From NCBI RefSeq assembly GCF_000512585.2, contig NC_089245.1, positions 1,860,001 to 1,924,000 on the forward strand: DNA of 64,000 bases, given 5' to 3'. Made by a program: the position numbers and the translations under genes. Below the pieces are notes generated by a model, which saw only the letters and a list, made by a program, of their open reading frames with translations, was not told the origin of the DNA and did not search any database. Positions within the stretch are counted from its first letter, which is position 1. The number at the start of each line of letters is the position of its first letter. This stretch comes from Kwoniella bestiolae CBS 10118. Its lineage: Eukaryota; Basidiomycota; Tremellomycetes; Tremellales; Cryptococcaceae. Shown one piece after another: positions 32,415-44,769 of the stretch.

Positions 32415-35400
32415 ATGGTCAACAACCTCACCGCCCAGCCGAAACTGAACAAACCAAAATCCAAGATCCGTCTCCGTCTCGGACTCGGCTCGCCCCCTCA
32501 GAAGACCCAACCCCAACCCCACCAGCAACAACACTTATCACCTAACCCATCGCCTCATCCATTGGCATCTTCCACTTCCACCTCTGCCTCGGGGGTATCA
32601 CGCACAGACTCCAGATCAGCATTCACATATGATTTTTCCTCTACGCCTTCACCGCCCCATCGGACTGAATTCGATACTATCTCTTATAATACCATTTCAC
32701 CCGAGTCGCTCATCTATCAGAATCAAACCACTCAAAACGATCAGACCATAAGTCAGGTACAGGCATATGAAAGTTCTTCAACCCTGCTTACATCCTCAGA
32801 GGGGGGTAATGGAGAGTATCATGTCGAATATCCCTCCACTTCGAACCAGGAAGGATACTACGAAAGTGCGGAGAGTGTAGAAAGTGTTCCGCACGAGGAA
32901 GAGGTAAATGAAAAATACGATAATGGTGAATCAACCCTCCATCCAGCAATTTCTTCCATAACCTCAGGAACAGACGATATTTTTTCGTTGACGGACCAAC
33001 AACTGTCCGACCGATTCACGTTCATCTCGGAGATTGGATTTGGGAATTGGGGGAGTGTGTGGTTGTGTAAGCCTAAACATATTCGGTCGAGCTATCTCCT
33101 CGAACACCACCCCGGAGGGGGCATGGGGATGAGTGAGAATGAACGTGCCATTGTTAGGCTGGGCAAGAAGGCTGCGGTCTCTGGGGGGACGGGGGCTGGG
33201 GGGAAGGTGGCTGTGAAGTTGGTTCATAGGTCTAGGAGTGCTGTGAGTGAACGCTTTTCTTCTTTTGCTGCACATCTCTTTGAGCATTCACATCCTCAGT
33301 CATATATATCATACTTCTTGTGGATTCGAGTAATCTTGGGTGTGTATGAGAGGACTAAAGAGCTAACATTCGGATGTTTGCGTATAGACCACCGCTGCGA
33401 GAGTACGAGCTCTTTGGGGTGAGATGAAGATCATACGATCGTTACGACATGAACCTCATCCTAGTATCATCCAGTTTGAGGCTTTTGTGATTACTCCGAG
33501 TTATGCGCTGTAAGTGCATTCCCACCTGTTCTTACTAGTAAAACTTTTATACATATCCATGTATCTTCCTTTCCCATGCTCATTTGAGCAACTTGCCGTC
33601 ATTTCCCCCTTGAAAGCCGAAGCTGACATCCAGCTCACTACAGCGTCATAATGCCACACCTCTGCGAGCTCATACCCGTCTGTCTCCCTCCCGCTCGAGC
33701 TACACCATACCTCCGTCAACTCGCTTCGGCAGTAGGGTACCTCCATGAAAGAGGGATAACTCACAACGATATCAAGCCTGCCAATGTACTGCTCAGTCAT
33801 AATGATATCCCCGTATTGGTGGATTTCGGTTTCGCTCAGCAATGGGATGTAGGGGCGAGAGGTAGTTTCCTGAGTTCTATCTCTTGGGGTACTCCTGAAG
33901 TAAGTTACTCCACACGTGATACACTCAATAGTGTGATGATGCTTAGCTGACTTGTGCTTGATCTGTTCGTAGTACCTCGATCCTATCAGAGCTAAGGGTA
34001 TGCCCCACGATGAACGTGCTTCGGATGTATGGTCATTGGGCGTAAGTAGAACGGGAACTTGGAGTCCATATCATCAAAGCTTACAATCCTACTGCTTCTC
34101 AAATAGATCACAATGTTCGAGATCCTTATCGGTCGAACGCCTTTCGAAGAGAACGAGGAAGAGCAATTCGCCACTCCCGAAGAGCTCGTAGTGTACTACG
34201 AGAGATCGAAGAAAGGTAGATGGGTTGGTCAATGGTCAATGCCAGAAGGTCAGTTGTTTGAGAAACGTAGACACCATGTCATCAACTGACGTCTCTTACT
34301 TTATATGATCCAGGACTCGAAAATCTCCTCCGACATATGATCCAGCCTGATCCAGCTTACCGAATCACCGCAATGCAAGCATACCATCATCCCGCCCTTC
34401 AGCCCTCCGCACCTAGCGTCATCATCACACCTCACTTCGTTAGGGCTGCAGCGTCGTTTGATGGGTACGATCAAGAACCTATCCCCGCAGAGTACACCGA
34501 AGCGTTGGCCGCTGCTGGTACAAAGGAGAAGAAGAAGAAGAGAAAGACCAAGAAGGATGGTGCACACCACCATAACAAGGATAAGGGTACTACCCGCCAC
34601 TCTCACCGAGCTACTACCCCAGCATTGGGAGAATCGATCAAGCAACATACGAGTATCTCCAAAGCTAAGAGTACTGGTAAAGGTGATGAGAATGATAAGG
34701 AGAATGTCGATGATGATGCTGAGAAGGCATTGAGCAAGTTGGTAATTAGGAAGAGAGCTGAGGAGATCAAAGATAAGGAAGATGAAAATGATGATCCTAC
34801 TCGTGAGTGTTTTCAGCTGATTTGTCAAGGTTGCCAATGTAGCTGATAGATATCATAGCTACCAAAATACTCAAGCCTGCTCAACCTCTCAGAATCAAGG
34901 AACTCTCTCTTATAGGTAAGCTTACTTGTCTACCGTTATTGAGTTGCCTAGATGAGCTGACTACTTTCTCTACAAAGCCGACAAGAAGGTCGTCCCTCGA
35001 ACGTCCAACTCGAACCTCACCAACCTCTCTCGACCCAGCTCAGCGGCTGGTCAAAGTACTGCTCAAGGTGTACTTTTTCACGCCACATCTACATCTACTC
35101 TAAAAGACAAGAGGGTATCAGCATTATCAACCACTTCGACCGTACCTAAATCAAAGGAGGAAGCAGTCTTGAAAACGATGAAGTCTCTCGAAGGCACTCG
35201 GAAATTGGTACATGCTCATGATAAAGCCACCGAAGCGATCGCAGCTATCAAGAGGCATGCTCCGGAACCTCCCAGACCCAAATCACTAGATTCCGCTGTG
35301 GAGCTCAAGAAGGCTGATTCGGTGTCTAAGAAGGATGAGGAGAGACGAAGTTTGGGTGTTGAACGTGCTGTTCTGGTTGATGTGAGGGAGGAAGAGGTTG

Positions 35401-37198
35401 ATATCAAGGTTAAGGAGGGTAATAAGGAGGTTGATACTGGTGGGCTCACATATCTATGATCACCTCAATGTCACAGTAGCTGACAATATATGAGTAGTAA
35501 TCCACTTCCATGGACACGGGAACAACCAGCCTATGAGGCCTGCTGAACCTATGTCACCTCGTAAGTCGGCTATCTCCCCTCTGATTGCTTTGATTGGGAC
35601 TGTCCAGCTGATTCGTGGGTCCTATCGTAGCACGAGACAAGCGATCATCCGCCAATAGAGTTCCTACTCCATCGCCTCAAAAGATCCGACGGGCTGGTCG
35701 CAAACCGCACGCCGAGATGGATGTCCTGCGTGGCAAGGTATTCCCAGCGTCGGACGACGAGTCTCCTCTATCCGAATTAAGAGATAAGATCCTCGTATCA
35801 GATCAAGAGAAATTAGTTAGGTTCCGACAAGTCTCAGGTGGTAACGATATGGAAGTACTTTCTCCTTCTCCTGCTCCCGCCCAGAAAGAACCTGGTCCAT
35901 CAACCGCTCAAAACAATGTTCGACACTCCGTCGATTCGTACGCTTCTACCTCCACCAGTGTCCTAACACGAACCAAATCAGTCGAAGCTTTAGAAATGGA
36001 TGGTAGATTAGATAAGATGTCAAGTTGGATCAAGTCCGTTGAAAGTATTATCGAAGATGCTAGAAAAGCCATTGCGGAGGGTAGGGAACCGCCGTTACCC
36101 CTCTTGTCTTTACCCAAAGAGGTTGCTGGCGATGAGCAGATGAAGAAGACTTTCGGGTTGACACCTGATAAAGCCATTCCATCTCATTTGAGAACTTGTT
36201 CGACTCAGGTGGAACCTTCTACTCCACCCAAATGGGGTAATTCGACTACGATGGACATCAAGGAAGCTGAGGAGAAGGTTAAATTGGCGAATAAATGGTT
36301 GGAGGAACAGGGTAGAAAAGGGAAGAAGGATAGACCTGCTGGTGAGTCAGCTGTTGTTTGGTTGCGACCTCGGGTAGCTGATGTATCTCGGATGAATCGT
36401 AGTTTCTCATGTGCTTAAACTGTTTGGTACGGAGAAGGAAAGACCTACTTCTGGACCTAGATCCAATACTCGTAAGTTCAGCTGTCGGTAGATGACTCGA
36501 ATCAGGGGACCGCCTAGCTGACTATGACCAATTCAGCCGATATCGCTCAGCTCGTCCCACTCAAACCACCTGCCACCTCATCCACTTCTCACACTCTCAA
36601 AGGCGCTCCTTCCACTCCTGCACTGAGATCATCATCCACCAGAGGCTTGACAAAAGTCCCCATGCGCCGATCCGAAAGCAACCTCCGAAACTTCAACACC
36701 ATGCCTGTCATTCCCTCCTCGTCGTTCGTAGCTGGACCAGAGTATGACGACGATCATGATTCCGGTGTAGGATCACCTCGAAGAGTAATGTTTGAGAATC
36801 TTTTGTCCACCGAACCGGGCGTGATAAGGCAGGGAGATGGTTGGGGAAGCTTGTCCAGCGGAAAGGGATTCATGATGGCAGTTAAGCCTTCCTCATCCAT
36901 GGCGTCATTACGAGAACGGGCCAGAGCATTGCTGGGAGATAACAACCATCCTAAAGGTGAATTATCAAAATCACATGGACATGGTTCTAGTATTGGTGGG
37001 AAATTGGAGAAGAGATCGTCGAAATTGAATTTGAACTTACATCAGGAGAAGGAAATTCCAAATACTAGACCTAATACGCCTGGCGCGCAGAATGTTCTGA
37101 CACTTAGGACGGTAGAGGGCCAGAAGAAAGGATGGTTGAACAGTCTTAAGGGAGCTATGGGTATGGGGAAGAAGATGGATAAAGTTGATGAGGCTTAG
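32415..37198 (+). CDS. Large Ser/Thr protein kinase with disordered flanks
   Basis: Protein kinase of over 1,000 residues. The N-terminal 195 residues are low-complexity (Ser, Pro, Gln, Thr). The kinase domain begins FTFISEIGFGNWGSVWLCKP, with a Gly-loop GFGNWG, then a Gly-rich insert and GKVAVKLVHRSRSA (beta3 lysine). The later exons give LWGEMKIIRSLRHEPHPSII, HERGITHNDIKPANVLL, VLVDFGFAQQWD, SSISWGTPEYLDPIRAKG and SDVWSLGITMFEILIGRTPF. The catalytic loop is HND in place of HRD, a non-RD kinase. After the domain a long tail continues through several exons with a basic run (KEKKKKRKTKKDG), Ser/Thr-rich segments, repeated short DNA-binding-like basic patches (KIRRAGRKPHAE) and an end at MDKVDEA. 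The order of exons past 34860 was followed by frame; single residues near joins may be off. The family (CAMK-like versus other) cannot be fixed from the sequence alone. Confidence 0.85.
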
Positions 37199-37748
37199 GT
37201 TTATCAGAATTACCATAAACATATACACGGAAAGGATTGATCTGTTGTGTTTGCTTCTTTCGATTTTATTGTTTATATCTTTCGATTTGAAATTTCCAAT
37301 TTTGGTTCAGTTTTGGTTTGCTTCTCATTTCATTTTGGACTCCCCTCACGCTCGTTCTACATAGATATCCCAAACACATTTTAACCATATACACTCGTTT
37401 GTTTCTCTTCTGCTCTTCTAATACATACCCTTCTGCTTCTTGGACTATACCCTTCTTCTTGGATTTCCACAACTAGCTTAACGTCACTCTTTATGCCTTC
37501 TTATGCCTTATGCCTTGGTGCCGGACATGAACATGCACGATTATTGGATTGATCAACCAGCTCATAGTTTGCGATTGAGTAAGAGAAAGAGGGTATGATG
37601 TAGGATGATTTGTTATGAGTTTGAACATTGAGATACGATTACATACGTTTAATTCTGGGTATATTATGCATGCTAGGTATAGTTCCTCGTCCTTGCCATA
37701 TCCTTCTCTTGTAACCTGACGTTATGCCAAGATACAAGACAAGATCAA
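37199..37748. other. Convergent 3' region
   Basis: About 550 bp of convergent 3' flanks. It is rich in T (TTTGCTTCTTTCGATTTTATTG near 37250-37275), probably the terminator region of the kinase gene. Confidence 0.45.
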
Positions 37749-38513
37749 CTATGATGGCCTCCTCTCGCTCTGGTTCTCGATTTGTGTCCGCTGATCAACA
37801 CGCATCATCTCCCTCTCAGTGGGCGAGAGGGTGAATAATGATTGCTTGAGGGCAGCGTACTGTCTTCGGACCTGATGGTGGATGGTTCCGTCAGCAAATG
37901 GGTCTCCAGTGAGAAAGCTTTGAGTCAGATGGAAGAGCGTGTGGACTTAGGGGAATGGTTGGAGAGACAGGGTTACTCACAGGTGAGAAGACGTGCTCGC
38001 GTTCACCGAAATCTGCGAAGAGGGCCATGTAGAAACAGGCGACTGCGGTATGACGTGTCAGCTGATCTTCAGACTCTCGAGTGATTGTATCGTTCAAGTC
38101 AATCTCGCCGAACAAAATGACCGGAATACGAATGACATCAATAAAAGTTCACCACGACCCCTCCGAGCACTCAGCTCAACGCTCTCAAAGACCACGTCCT
38201 TCTTTCTTCCCACCACTACATCACGAACCTGCCCAGACCCATACCAGAGAAGAAACAAAAACTCACATCCACCCAACGCCCAACTCCCCACACCCAAGAT
38301 CTTACTAGCCCTCGTCGGCAGTATATTCTCATTAGCGACCCTCGCGAAATACTTCTCCGCCTGAGACCGCGTACGTGGTGCAGACAATTCTTCAGGTGAT
38401 GGGCCGGTGTAGACCTTCTCGGGTGATCTTTTGAGAGGTATGTGGAATTGAGAGGGGGTCATGGATGGTTTGCTCGAGGAGGATGAAGATTGGGGAGGGA
38501 GAGGGTCTGACAT
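37749..38513 (-). CDS. Small unknown protein (143 aa), three exons, one possible membrane helix
   Basis: Not recognised. Exons 38267-38513, 37981-38042 and 37749-37871 join in phases 1 and 0 to 143 residues. The N-terminus is Ser/Pro-rich (MSDPLPPQSSSSSSKPSMTP). The core reads RTRSQAEKYFARVANENILP, ASKILGVGSWALGGFACFYM, ALFADFGEREHVFSP and VRRQYAALKQSLFTLSPTER. The Gly/Ala-rich stretch with FACFYMALFA could be one membrane-spanning segment. The even mix of charged residues after it would suit a small inner-membrane or ER subunit, but no family comes to mind. The frame agreement across both introns supports a real gene. The single long open frame that runs through exon 1 and intron 1 is an artefact. 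Confidence 0.72.
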
Positions 38514-40236
38514 GTTGGGGGGATATGTCGGGTCTGGGAATTGGATCTACTTTGTTGCCTTGATGTTCTTGTGTTTGGTCTGAATGGTGAGTGACTGGGC
38601 CTGGATAGACAGTATATTATATACGATATGTTTAGATTGATCTGATTGTCAGAACTTGGAAGTGAAATGATCAGCTCTACTACTCTACTAGGATCTTCGC
38701 TGTTATGAGTTGCTCTTGCTTTTGTTTTCGTCAACGAAGAAACTTTTGATCCCGTTCTGCCTTTGGCATGATGATTGGTTCCTTTCCGACGGAACCATCA
38801 GATACGAGTGTATTGTGAGTGTGTTATTGTGTCTCTCTGCAAAGTTTACAAAGATATGATTGATGGATGCTCTCACATGAACTACATTAGTGGACTTGTC
38901 TGAGTGAGGGACTGACAAGATGGTCAGACGATAAGAATGGTGACTTGGTACCGCCGGACAGGACAGCATTATCGGGAAATCTTGACTGAGATCACAACAA
39001 GAGTGGCTGTCCCTGTCTTGACTAAAAGTTGTTGCTCCTATATGTAAATGACTTTGATGTAAGACTGTACAGGGCTGTTGGAAATCCCCTTTGGACTTAA
39101 GCCATGCAGCGAGGTAAGCCAGAACAGCATGATGTGCAATCACGTCTGCGCGCATCTTGAGCCCAGAGATCCCCGTAGCGGATTTGTTGGGAGAGCTAGC
39201 TCGGTCAACAGAAAAACTCACTACCGTATGAATCCACCGCCAAAGATGGAGGACCCATAGACCACTTCCTAAGCTGTCATCCATGCAGGGACGCTGTAAA
39301 TTGGTGTACATTTTTCCCAAATGTTATGTTCGCGATCCGTATCGTACATGGACTTGTCTGTCAAGGTCACAAACGTTCAGCGCTAGCCGCTACAAGTCGC
39401 TCTATGCCGCGGCCGACTGCGAGTCCCACTAGTCATTCAAAACCCTCACATGTAGAGCCGACGGTATTTTCCATCGTAACTTACGCTAAACGTCGGACCG
39501 CCATCAGCACGATTCGACACAGCGCCGAAAAGACAATGGACTTTGCCGCACTAGCCAGGTCTACCTTCAGGAAATTACTCCGAGCGCCACCTACGTCAGA
39601 TGAGGCACTCCATGTGGAGGCATGACGAGATGTGGGAATCTGATTTGAACATTTCATTCGCTTCTGGCATCTACGCTATGAGTACTGCATCTGTGCTATC
39701 CGAGAGACGCGGAGCCTAATGTTAATGTGAGAGTTGAGCAGCTTAAATTGCGATTAACGGCATTACCATCGACATGGCCCCATGTGGTCGAACGAAGAAA
39801 CTTCGGGTTTTGAAGGATTCCACCCTAAAACTCGTCGCTTACTCTCATCGTCAACAAGAGGCCCCTCTCGTCCGAATGTTTGATAGGTCAAGAGAAGTAA
39901 ATTACATATTGGGATGACGTTGCTTGTAGCCCTCCTCACCGCCTTTCACCCTATCTTCTCCAGAAATGTCCTGATCGAGGAGCCCAACGTGAATGCGGAC
40001 CAACTAGGACATGTCATGTCAAGCAGCGGCAGAAAACCGGCCCGATTATCTAAGAATGTCATCATACCAAGTAAGAGTGACTGTTGGAATATCGAGTTAT
40101 ATAATGTGATCAAGTTGTACTGACCTGTCTCAACGCCCATTTTGGAGTACTAACCTAGCAATAAGTCATAGCGATTAAGAACAAATTCAACAGATCACCT
40201 ATCATACATTTGTGCGTGTACAGATAGATCTAGATC
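38514..40236. other. Long divergent intergenic region
   Basis: About 1.7 kb between divergent starts, the longest such gap apart from the partner and transcription-factor regions. A 205-codon open frame (38703-39320, minus) is rich in Ser, His and Cys, has no domain pattern, and its start has no conserved context. A second of 99 codons (39326-39625, plus) lies next to it. I see no supported gene. The right end is the promoter of the sugar porter. Confidence 0.45.
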
Positions 40237-42584
40237 ATGAAGAGGTCAATCGTATTTTGTGTCTTCGCTGCCTGTGAGTAAGAACGTCGACTAATCGAAA
40301 ATAGGCAGAGCGATGCTAACGAGGGTGGTTCAGTCGGAGGTTGGTTATTCGGATATGATGTGAGCCTTCTTTATTCCTTGGCCATACCAGTGTGCTGAAC
40401 AGTGATGCCTTTTGACAGATCGGTTACATCTCAGGATGCCTGATCATGCCAGATTTCATCCACCGAATCCAAGGTGCCGACGCTACAGCCATAACATCCC
40501 AGAATCAATCGATCATTACATCCCTTCTATCGGCAGGTACATTCTTCGGAGCCATCCTACAAGCTTTCACCAGTGATACTCTGGGTAGAAAAGGTTCGAT
40601 CTTATTTTGGTCTGCCATCGTAGGTTCTGATTTCCATTTCCCGTCGGCCCGATTGAAAACGTGCTAATTCTGCGGGACCAGTTTTTCGTTGGTGTTATCG
40701 TACAAGTAACCACTTTCACACTTGGTCAACTCACCGCGGGGTGAGTACATCGCTTCTTGCAGTGTGTGGTGATGATCACTGACGATTATGGCACTATAGT
40801 CGATTCGTAGCTGGTTTAGGTGTCGGTGCCTTGTCGGCTATCGTACCATTATATATCGGTGAAGCTGCGCCAAAGAAATTGAGAGGCTCTTTATTGGTGC
40901 TGTATCAAGTACAAATCATCTCGTAAGTCACACCTGCTTCGACCGGTCTACGACTGATCATCTCGGCTGATCGCCTTTTCCCGCTCCAAGTGGTCTCTTC
41001 CTGGCCTATATCGTAAACTTGGGAACCCATCATATCAGCAACTCCGCTTCATGGCGAATCCCCATAGGTCTCCAACTAGTATGGGGAATAATCTTAATGG
41101 GCGGATCTCTTTTGTTGCCGGAATCACCAAGATTACTACTCGGTAAAGGAAAGCAGGAACAGGCTATCAAGGCGATCGCAGCGCTGAACGACTGTGGTGT
41201 TGATGATCAGTTGACTCAAGTTGTGCTGAAGGAGCTGGAAGCTGCCATTACAGCTGAGAACGAGGGTGGAAAGGCTGGATGGTTGGAATGTTTCTCCACC
41301 AGAAGTAGAAGTGAGTTTGATAGCTGTACCTTCGACTGGAGGATTTGCAAGATGCTTATTGTTTATGTTTATAGTGTGGAAACGAACTTTGAACGGTTGT
41401 ATGGTACAGATGTTACAGCAATTAAACGGACAGTGAGCTACTCCTCACAATTGATTAAGCCGTGCTCATAAGCTGATGTACACTCATGATTTTAGGAACT
41501 TCTACTACTACTATGGTCCCGTGTTTTTCGAAGCAGCTGGTACAGGTCTCGACTCGTACTGTAAGCTATACCTGTCTCTGCACATAGGCTCTCATTGACC
41601 AGCCATACTGTACCCTTACAGCCATTCAAGCCATCCTAGGAGGAATCTCACTATTCATGGTCTTCCCTGCCATGTGGACTATTGAGCATGTCGGAAGGAG
41701 AAAATCCCTGTTAATTGGTTCAGCCGGTCAAGCAGTCTGCGCAATTATTGCCGGTCTGGTAGGACACTTCTACACTGACACAGCAGGAGTCTCGGAGAGC
41801 ACTCGACAAATAGGTGGAAACGTCATGATCGCCTTTGCGGTTTTCCACCTCTCGTTCTATTCCATGTTCTGGGGTCCTACACCTTGTGAGTCGATCTCTA
41901 GTCTTATGACAATATATCTCGAAAGATAAGATAGCTGATGAATGGAATCTCAGGGGTATTGATGGGAGAAACTTTCCCATTAAGAGTGAGGTCGAAATGT
42001 ATCGCTTTGGCAGCTGCTACGAACTGGTTATGGAACTTCCTGTTATCGTACTTCTCGCCACTTATCGCTGATGATATCGGACCTTTGTAAGTGCTCGCCA
42101 TCAATGTTCTGGGTCTGCTGAGGGGAAAATAAGGAGTAGCTGACGCATATGACATCCAGGATCTTATTGGTCTTCTGTGGGTGTTTGGTATTCGCCTTCG
42201 TCTACGTGTACTTCATGATCCCCGAAACCAGAGGTGTATGTACATATCCTCTGCTCTCGCTTTACAGGCTCGTCACCATGCTGACTAGAAGCTCTTGGCG
42301 TCGAAATGTAGATCTCGCTCGAAGAAGTAGACGAGCTCTATCGTACCAAAGTGCCAGCATGGAGATCAAGCTCATGGGTGCCTTCCTCTCAACAAGAACC
42401 TATCGACGGTCGAAGACATAGCGATACTACGTTCGTTGCCAATCCCGAGGCGGAAAAGAAGGTCACGCAACAGCATGTCGAGAATGCCATACCTGGCGAG
42501 AAGTCAAATAGTAGGTATCCCCTATACTCAGTGTATGGGAAGTTTGCTGATCCTGCGCTATTAGCTGTTGCCAATTCCGATTAA
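40237..42584 (+). CDS. MFS sugar transporter (sugar porter family)
   Basis: Twelve-helix major-facilitator transporter of the plasma membrane, probably for a hexose, pentose or related compound. The start at 40237 gives MKRSIVFCVFAA; the next exon reads GGWLFGYD and then IGYISGCLIMPDFIHRIQG. Signatures visible are DTLGRKGS (loop 2-3), RFVAGLGVGALSAIVPLYIG with GEAAPKKLRGSL, PESPRLLLGKGK in the mid loop, QQLNGQNFYYYYGPVF across a splice, EHVGRRKSLL and PETRGISLEEVDELY near the C-terminus. The last join removes a gtatgt intron (about 80 nt) so that RGISLEEVDEL is restored. The C-terminal tail ends at GKFADPALLAVANSD. It starts the group of metabolic genes 40.2-47.4 kb. Substrate is not known. 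Confidence 0.9.
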
Positions 42585-43110
42585 CATGCTAGATATGGCG
42601 CCGTAATTGGCTTCGAAGTATTCCCTCGGCGCGGATTCCCAGAACAAGAAGCAATTACAATTTATAATGTTTGATTCACCAGATAACAACAGATATACCT
42701 ATACTGTCCCATCTTACTACTCCTGAATGTATCGATAGTGCATCTACCAACTTTGTTTGCTCATTTGGAAACAGTCTCGAATTACTAACCTGAGGAGTGC
42801 CCGATGTAAGGTCAGCAGAAAAGTGAAGCACGTAATCTGGAATTAGGTGATGCTTCCAGGTCTGGCAATAAGGTATAATCAGGAGCAAGAGGAATTGCCA
42901 TTATGCTGAGATGACTTTAACCGCTTTAGTCGCTTAAGCACCTAGACGGACATTGATCGTCAGGACCTCGGGCATTCGGCTCGGCCAACATACCATCTAT
43001 TAATAGACTACGTGCAACGCGACTGCTAACTTGTATACAAATATATAAATACGAATCGCCAGTCTGTGATAGATCACAGAGCAAGGGCCACTACGCTCAA
43101 ATAACTATTC
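42585..43110. promoter_or_regulatory. Promoter region of the flavoprotein gene
   Basis: About 530 bp between tandem genes. A TATA-like ATATATAAATACG lies near 43040-43052, about 65 bp before the start codon at 43111. Confidence 0.5.
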
Positions 43111-44406
43111 ATGTCGAATCTCAAAGTGCTCGTCTGTGGTGCATCCATCGCTGGACCAGCTACAGCCTACTGGTTAAGTCGAGCCGGCGCGCAAGTAACA
43201 GTCATCGAGCGATTCCCCCGCCTCCGGAGCAGCGGTCATAATGTGGATATACGGAATCTGGGAGTATCAGTAATGCGTAAGATGGAGGGGATGGAGGAAG
43301 CGGTCCTAAAGAAGAAACTGGATCTAAGAGGTATATCAATCGTCAATCCTCGTGGTGGGAATTACGGGGTATTAGGAAGTGCAGAGAAGCGGGAAAGCGA
43401 ACAGAACACTCAAAGTTTACTTTCAGACTATGAGATCTATCGTGGTGATCTTTCGCAAATCCTCGTCGATCTGTCATTGGCCAGACAAAATGTCAACTAC
43501 GTCTTTGGAGAGGAGGTCTCGTCTATCGTCAGTCGTCCAGGGGATGGCCAGCTTACCGTCGGATTCAAGAATGGTCGGCTCCCTCAGGCAGAATATGATC
43601 TGGTGGTCGACTGTGGAGGTGCGACTTCGCGAACTCGCGCGATCGGATTAGGTTTGAATGGCGAAAAGAACAGGGAATACGTACATCTCGTACATTCTTG
43701 GACCGCCAATTTCTCGATCCCCAAAGGTCCAGAGGATAATGGGAATATCGCATTAGCCCACGGGGCGCCCGGAGGTCGAGTGATCTTTCTGGATACAACC
43801 CAGCCTGACTCGACTAAAGTGGTTCTCAGCAGATGGGCGTCGTCGGAGGCTGATTCGGATAACGAAGCTTTCAGGCAAGCATTGGAAGCGGGTGAAACGA
43901 GGTTGAAAACTTTTGTGAGCGAGGTATTTAGAGGATCAGGATGGAGGGAAGAAGAGATATTGAAAGGGATGATGGATTCCCGAGATTTCTACGCTGGAGA
44001 ATGGGTACAGGTCAAACTCCCTCGACTGTACTCGGACAAGGTCAATTTCGCGTTGGTAGGAGACGCAGGATATGGTCCCGGTCCGACGGGCGGAGGGACC
44101 TCACTAGCTCTTACTGGAGCGTACATCTTGGCTGGAGAATTGCTATCGCATGAGAAAGAATGGATTCAGGCGGGGTTGAAAGCGTACAATGACCGAATGC
44201 GACCCATCATCGACGATCTGCAGAAGACACCCCCGTTTGTCAGGACGGCAATGGCCCCTCAGACGTCCAGTGGGATCTGGTTGAGAAATAGGATCTTCTC
44301 GTTTTTGACATGGAGTAAACTTTTGGAGGTCATGGGAAAATACGTAGCTCCGGCTTTCCAGAGTGGGGAGAGATATAAGCTGCCAGAGTACACGTGGAGG
44401 GACTAA
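43111..44406 (+). CDS. FAD-dependent monooxygenase (class A flavoprotein)
   Basis: NAD(P)H-dependent flavin monooxygenase of 431 residues, single exon. The FAD-binding Rossmann motif is VLVCGASIAGPATAYWLSRA (Gly10, Gly15) with the acidic Glu33 ending strand 2. The second motif DLVVDCGGATSRTR stands in place of the usual DG motif, with Cys where Gly-Ala is common. The GD motif reads FALVGDAGYGPGPTGGGTS (Asp318), and a C-terminal helix region follows. This group hydroxylates or epoxidises aromatic and polyketide-type substrates; 2-polyprenyl-6-methoxyphenol hydroxylase-like fold. No signal peptide is seen. The substrate is unknown. The lack of introns contrasts with the intron-rich neighbours, as with the SDR and 6297 genes, and would fit, without proving, acquisition by transfer. 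Confidence 0.88.
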   Translation: MSNLKVLVCGASIAGPATAYWLSRAGAQVTVIERFPRLRSSGHNVDIRNLGVSVMRKMEGMEEAVLKKKLDLRGISIVNPRGGNYGVLGSAEKRESEQNTQSLLSDYEIYRGDLSQILVDLSLARQNVNYVFGEEVSSIVSRPGDGQLTVGFKNGRLPQAEYDLVVDCGGATSRTRAIGLGLNGEKNREYVHLVHSWTANFSIPKGPEDNGNIALAHGAPGGRVIFLDTTQPDSTKVVLSRWASSEADSDNEAFRQALEAGETRLKTFVSEVFRGSGWREEEILKGMMDSRDFYAGEWVQVKLPRLYSDKVNFALVGDAGYGPGPTGGGTSLALTGAYILAGELLSHEKEWIQAGLKAYNDRMRPIIDDLQKTPPFVRTAMAPQTSSGIWLRNRIFSFLTWSKLLEVMGKYVAPAFQSGERYKLPEYTWRD

Positions 44407-44769
44407 GGACTGGACAGGACAGGTAGCTAGATTCGAAGATTTAAGCGCACTCTGGTCAGTCAGGTTTGATATGGTATCGTTACCGCCAAAAAGCGATTTC
44501 GGTTTCCCTTGTCATTTATTCATCGTAGTAGAAACCACCACTCTTGTATAGAATACACCTTGGGCGGACTTTTCAAAACATAGACCAAGTTGATAACCTA
44601 CTCAGATATTACGTGTCCAAATTGTATGCACCGCACATCACGTAGTCTCACTCGCCGGCTGTCTACTTGCAAGCGGCTCACAGAACAGGACTCAACCTCA
44701 TAAGAATTACTTCAACATACATATACTTAACTTTAACGAAACGCCTACAGCCATCGACATAACCTTGAC
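44407..44769. other. Convergent 3' region
   Basis: About 360 bp of convergent 3' flanks between the flavoprotein and deacetylase-like genes. No gene is supported. Confidence 0.45.

Noticed and set aside
38703..39320. 205-codon minus-strand open frame between divergent genes
   Set aside because: No motif, atypical composition, no splice-compatible extension and no similarity to a known family; a chance frame is more likely.
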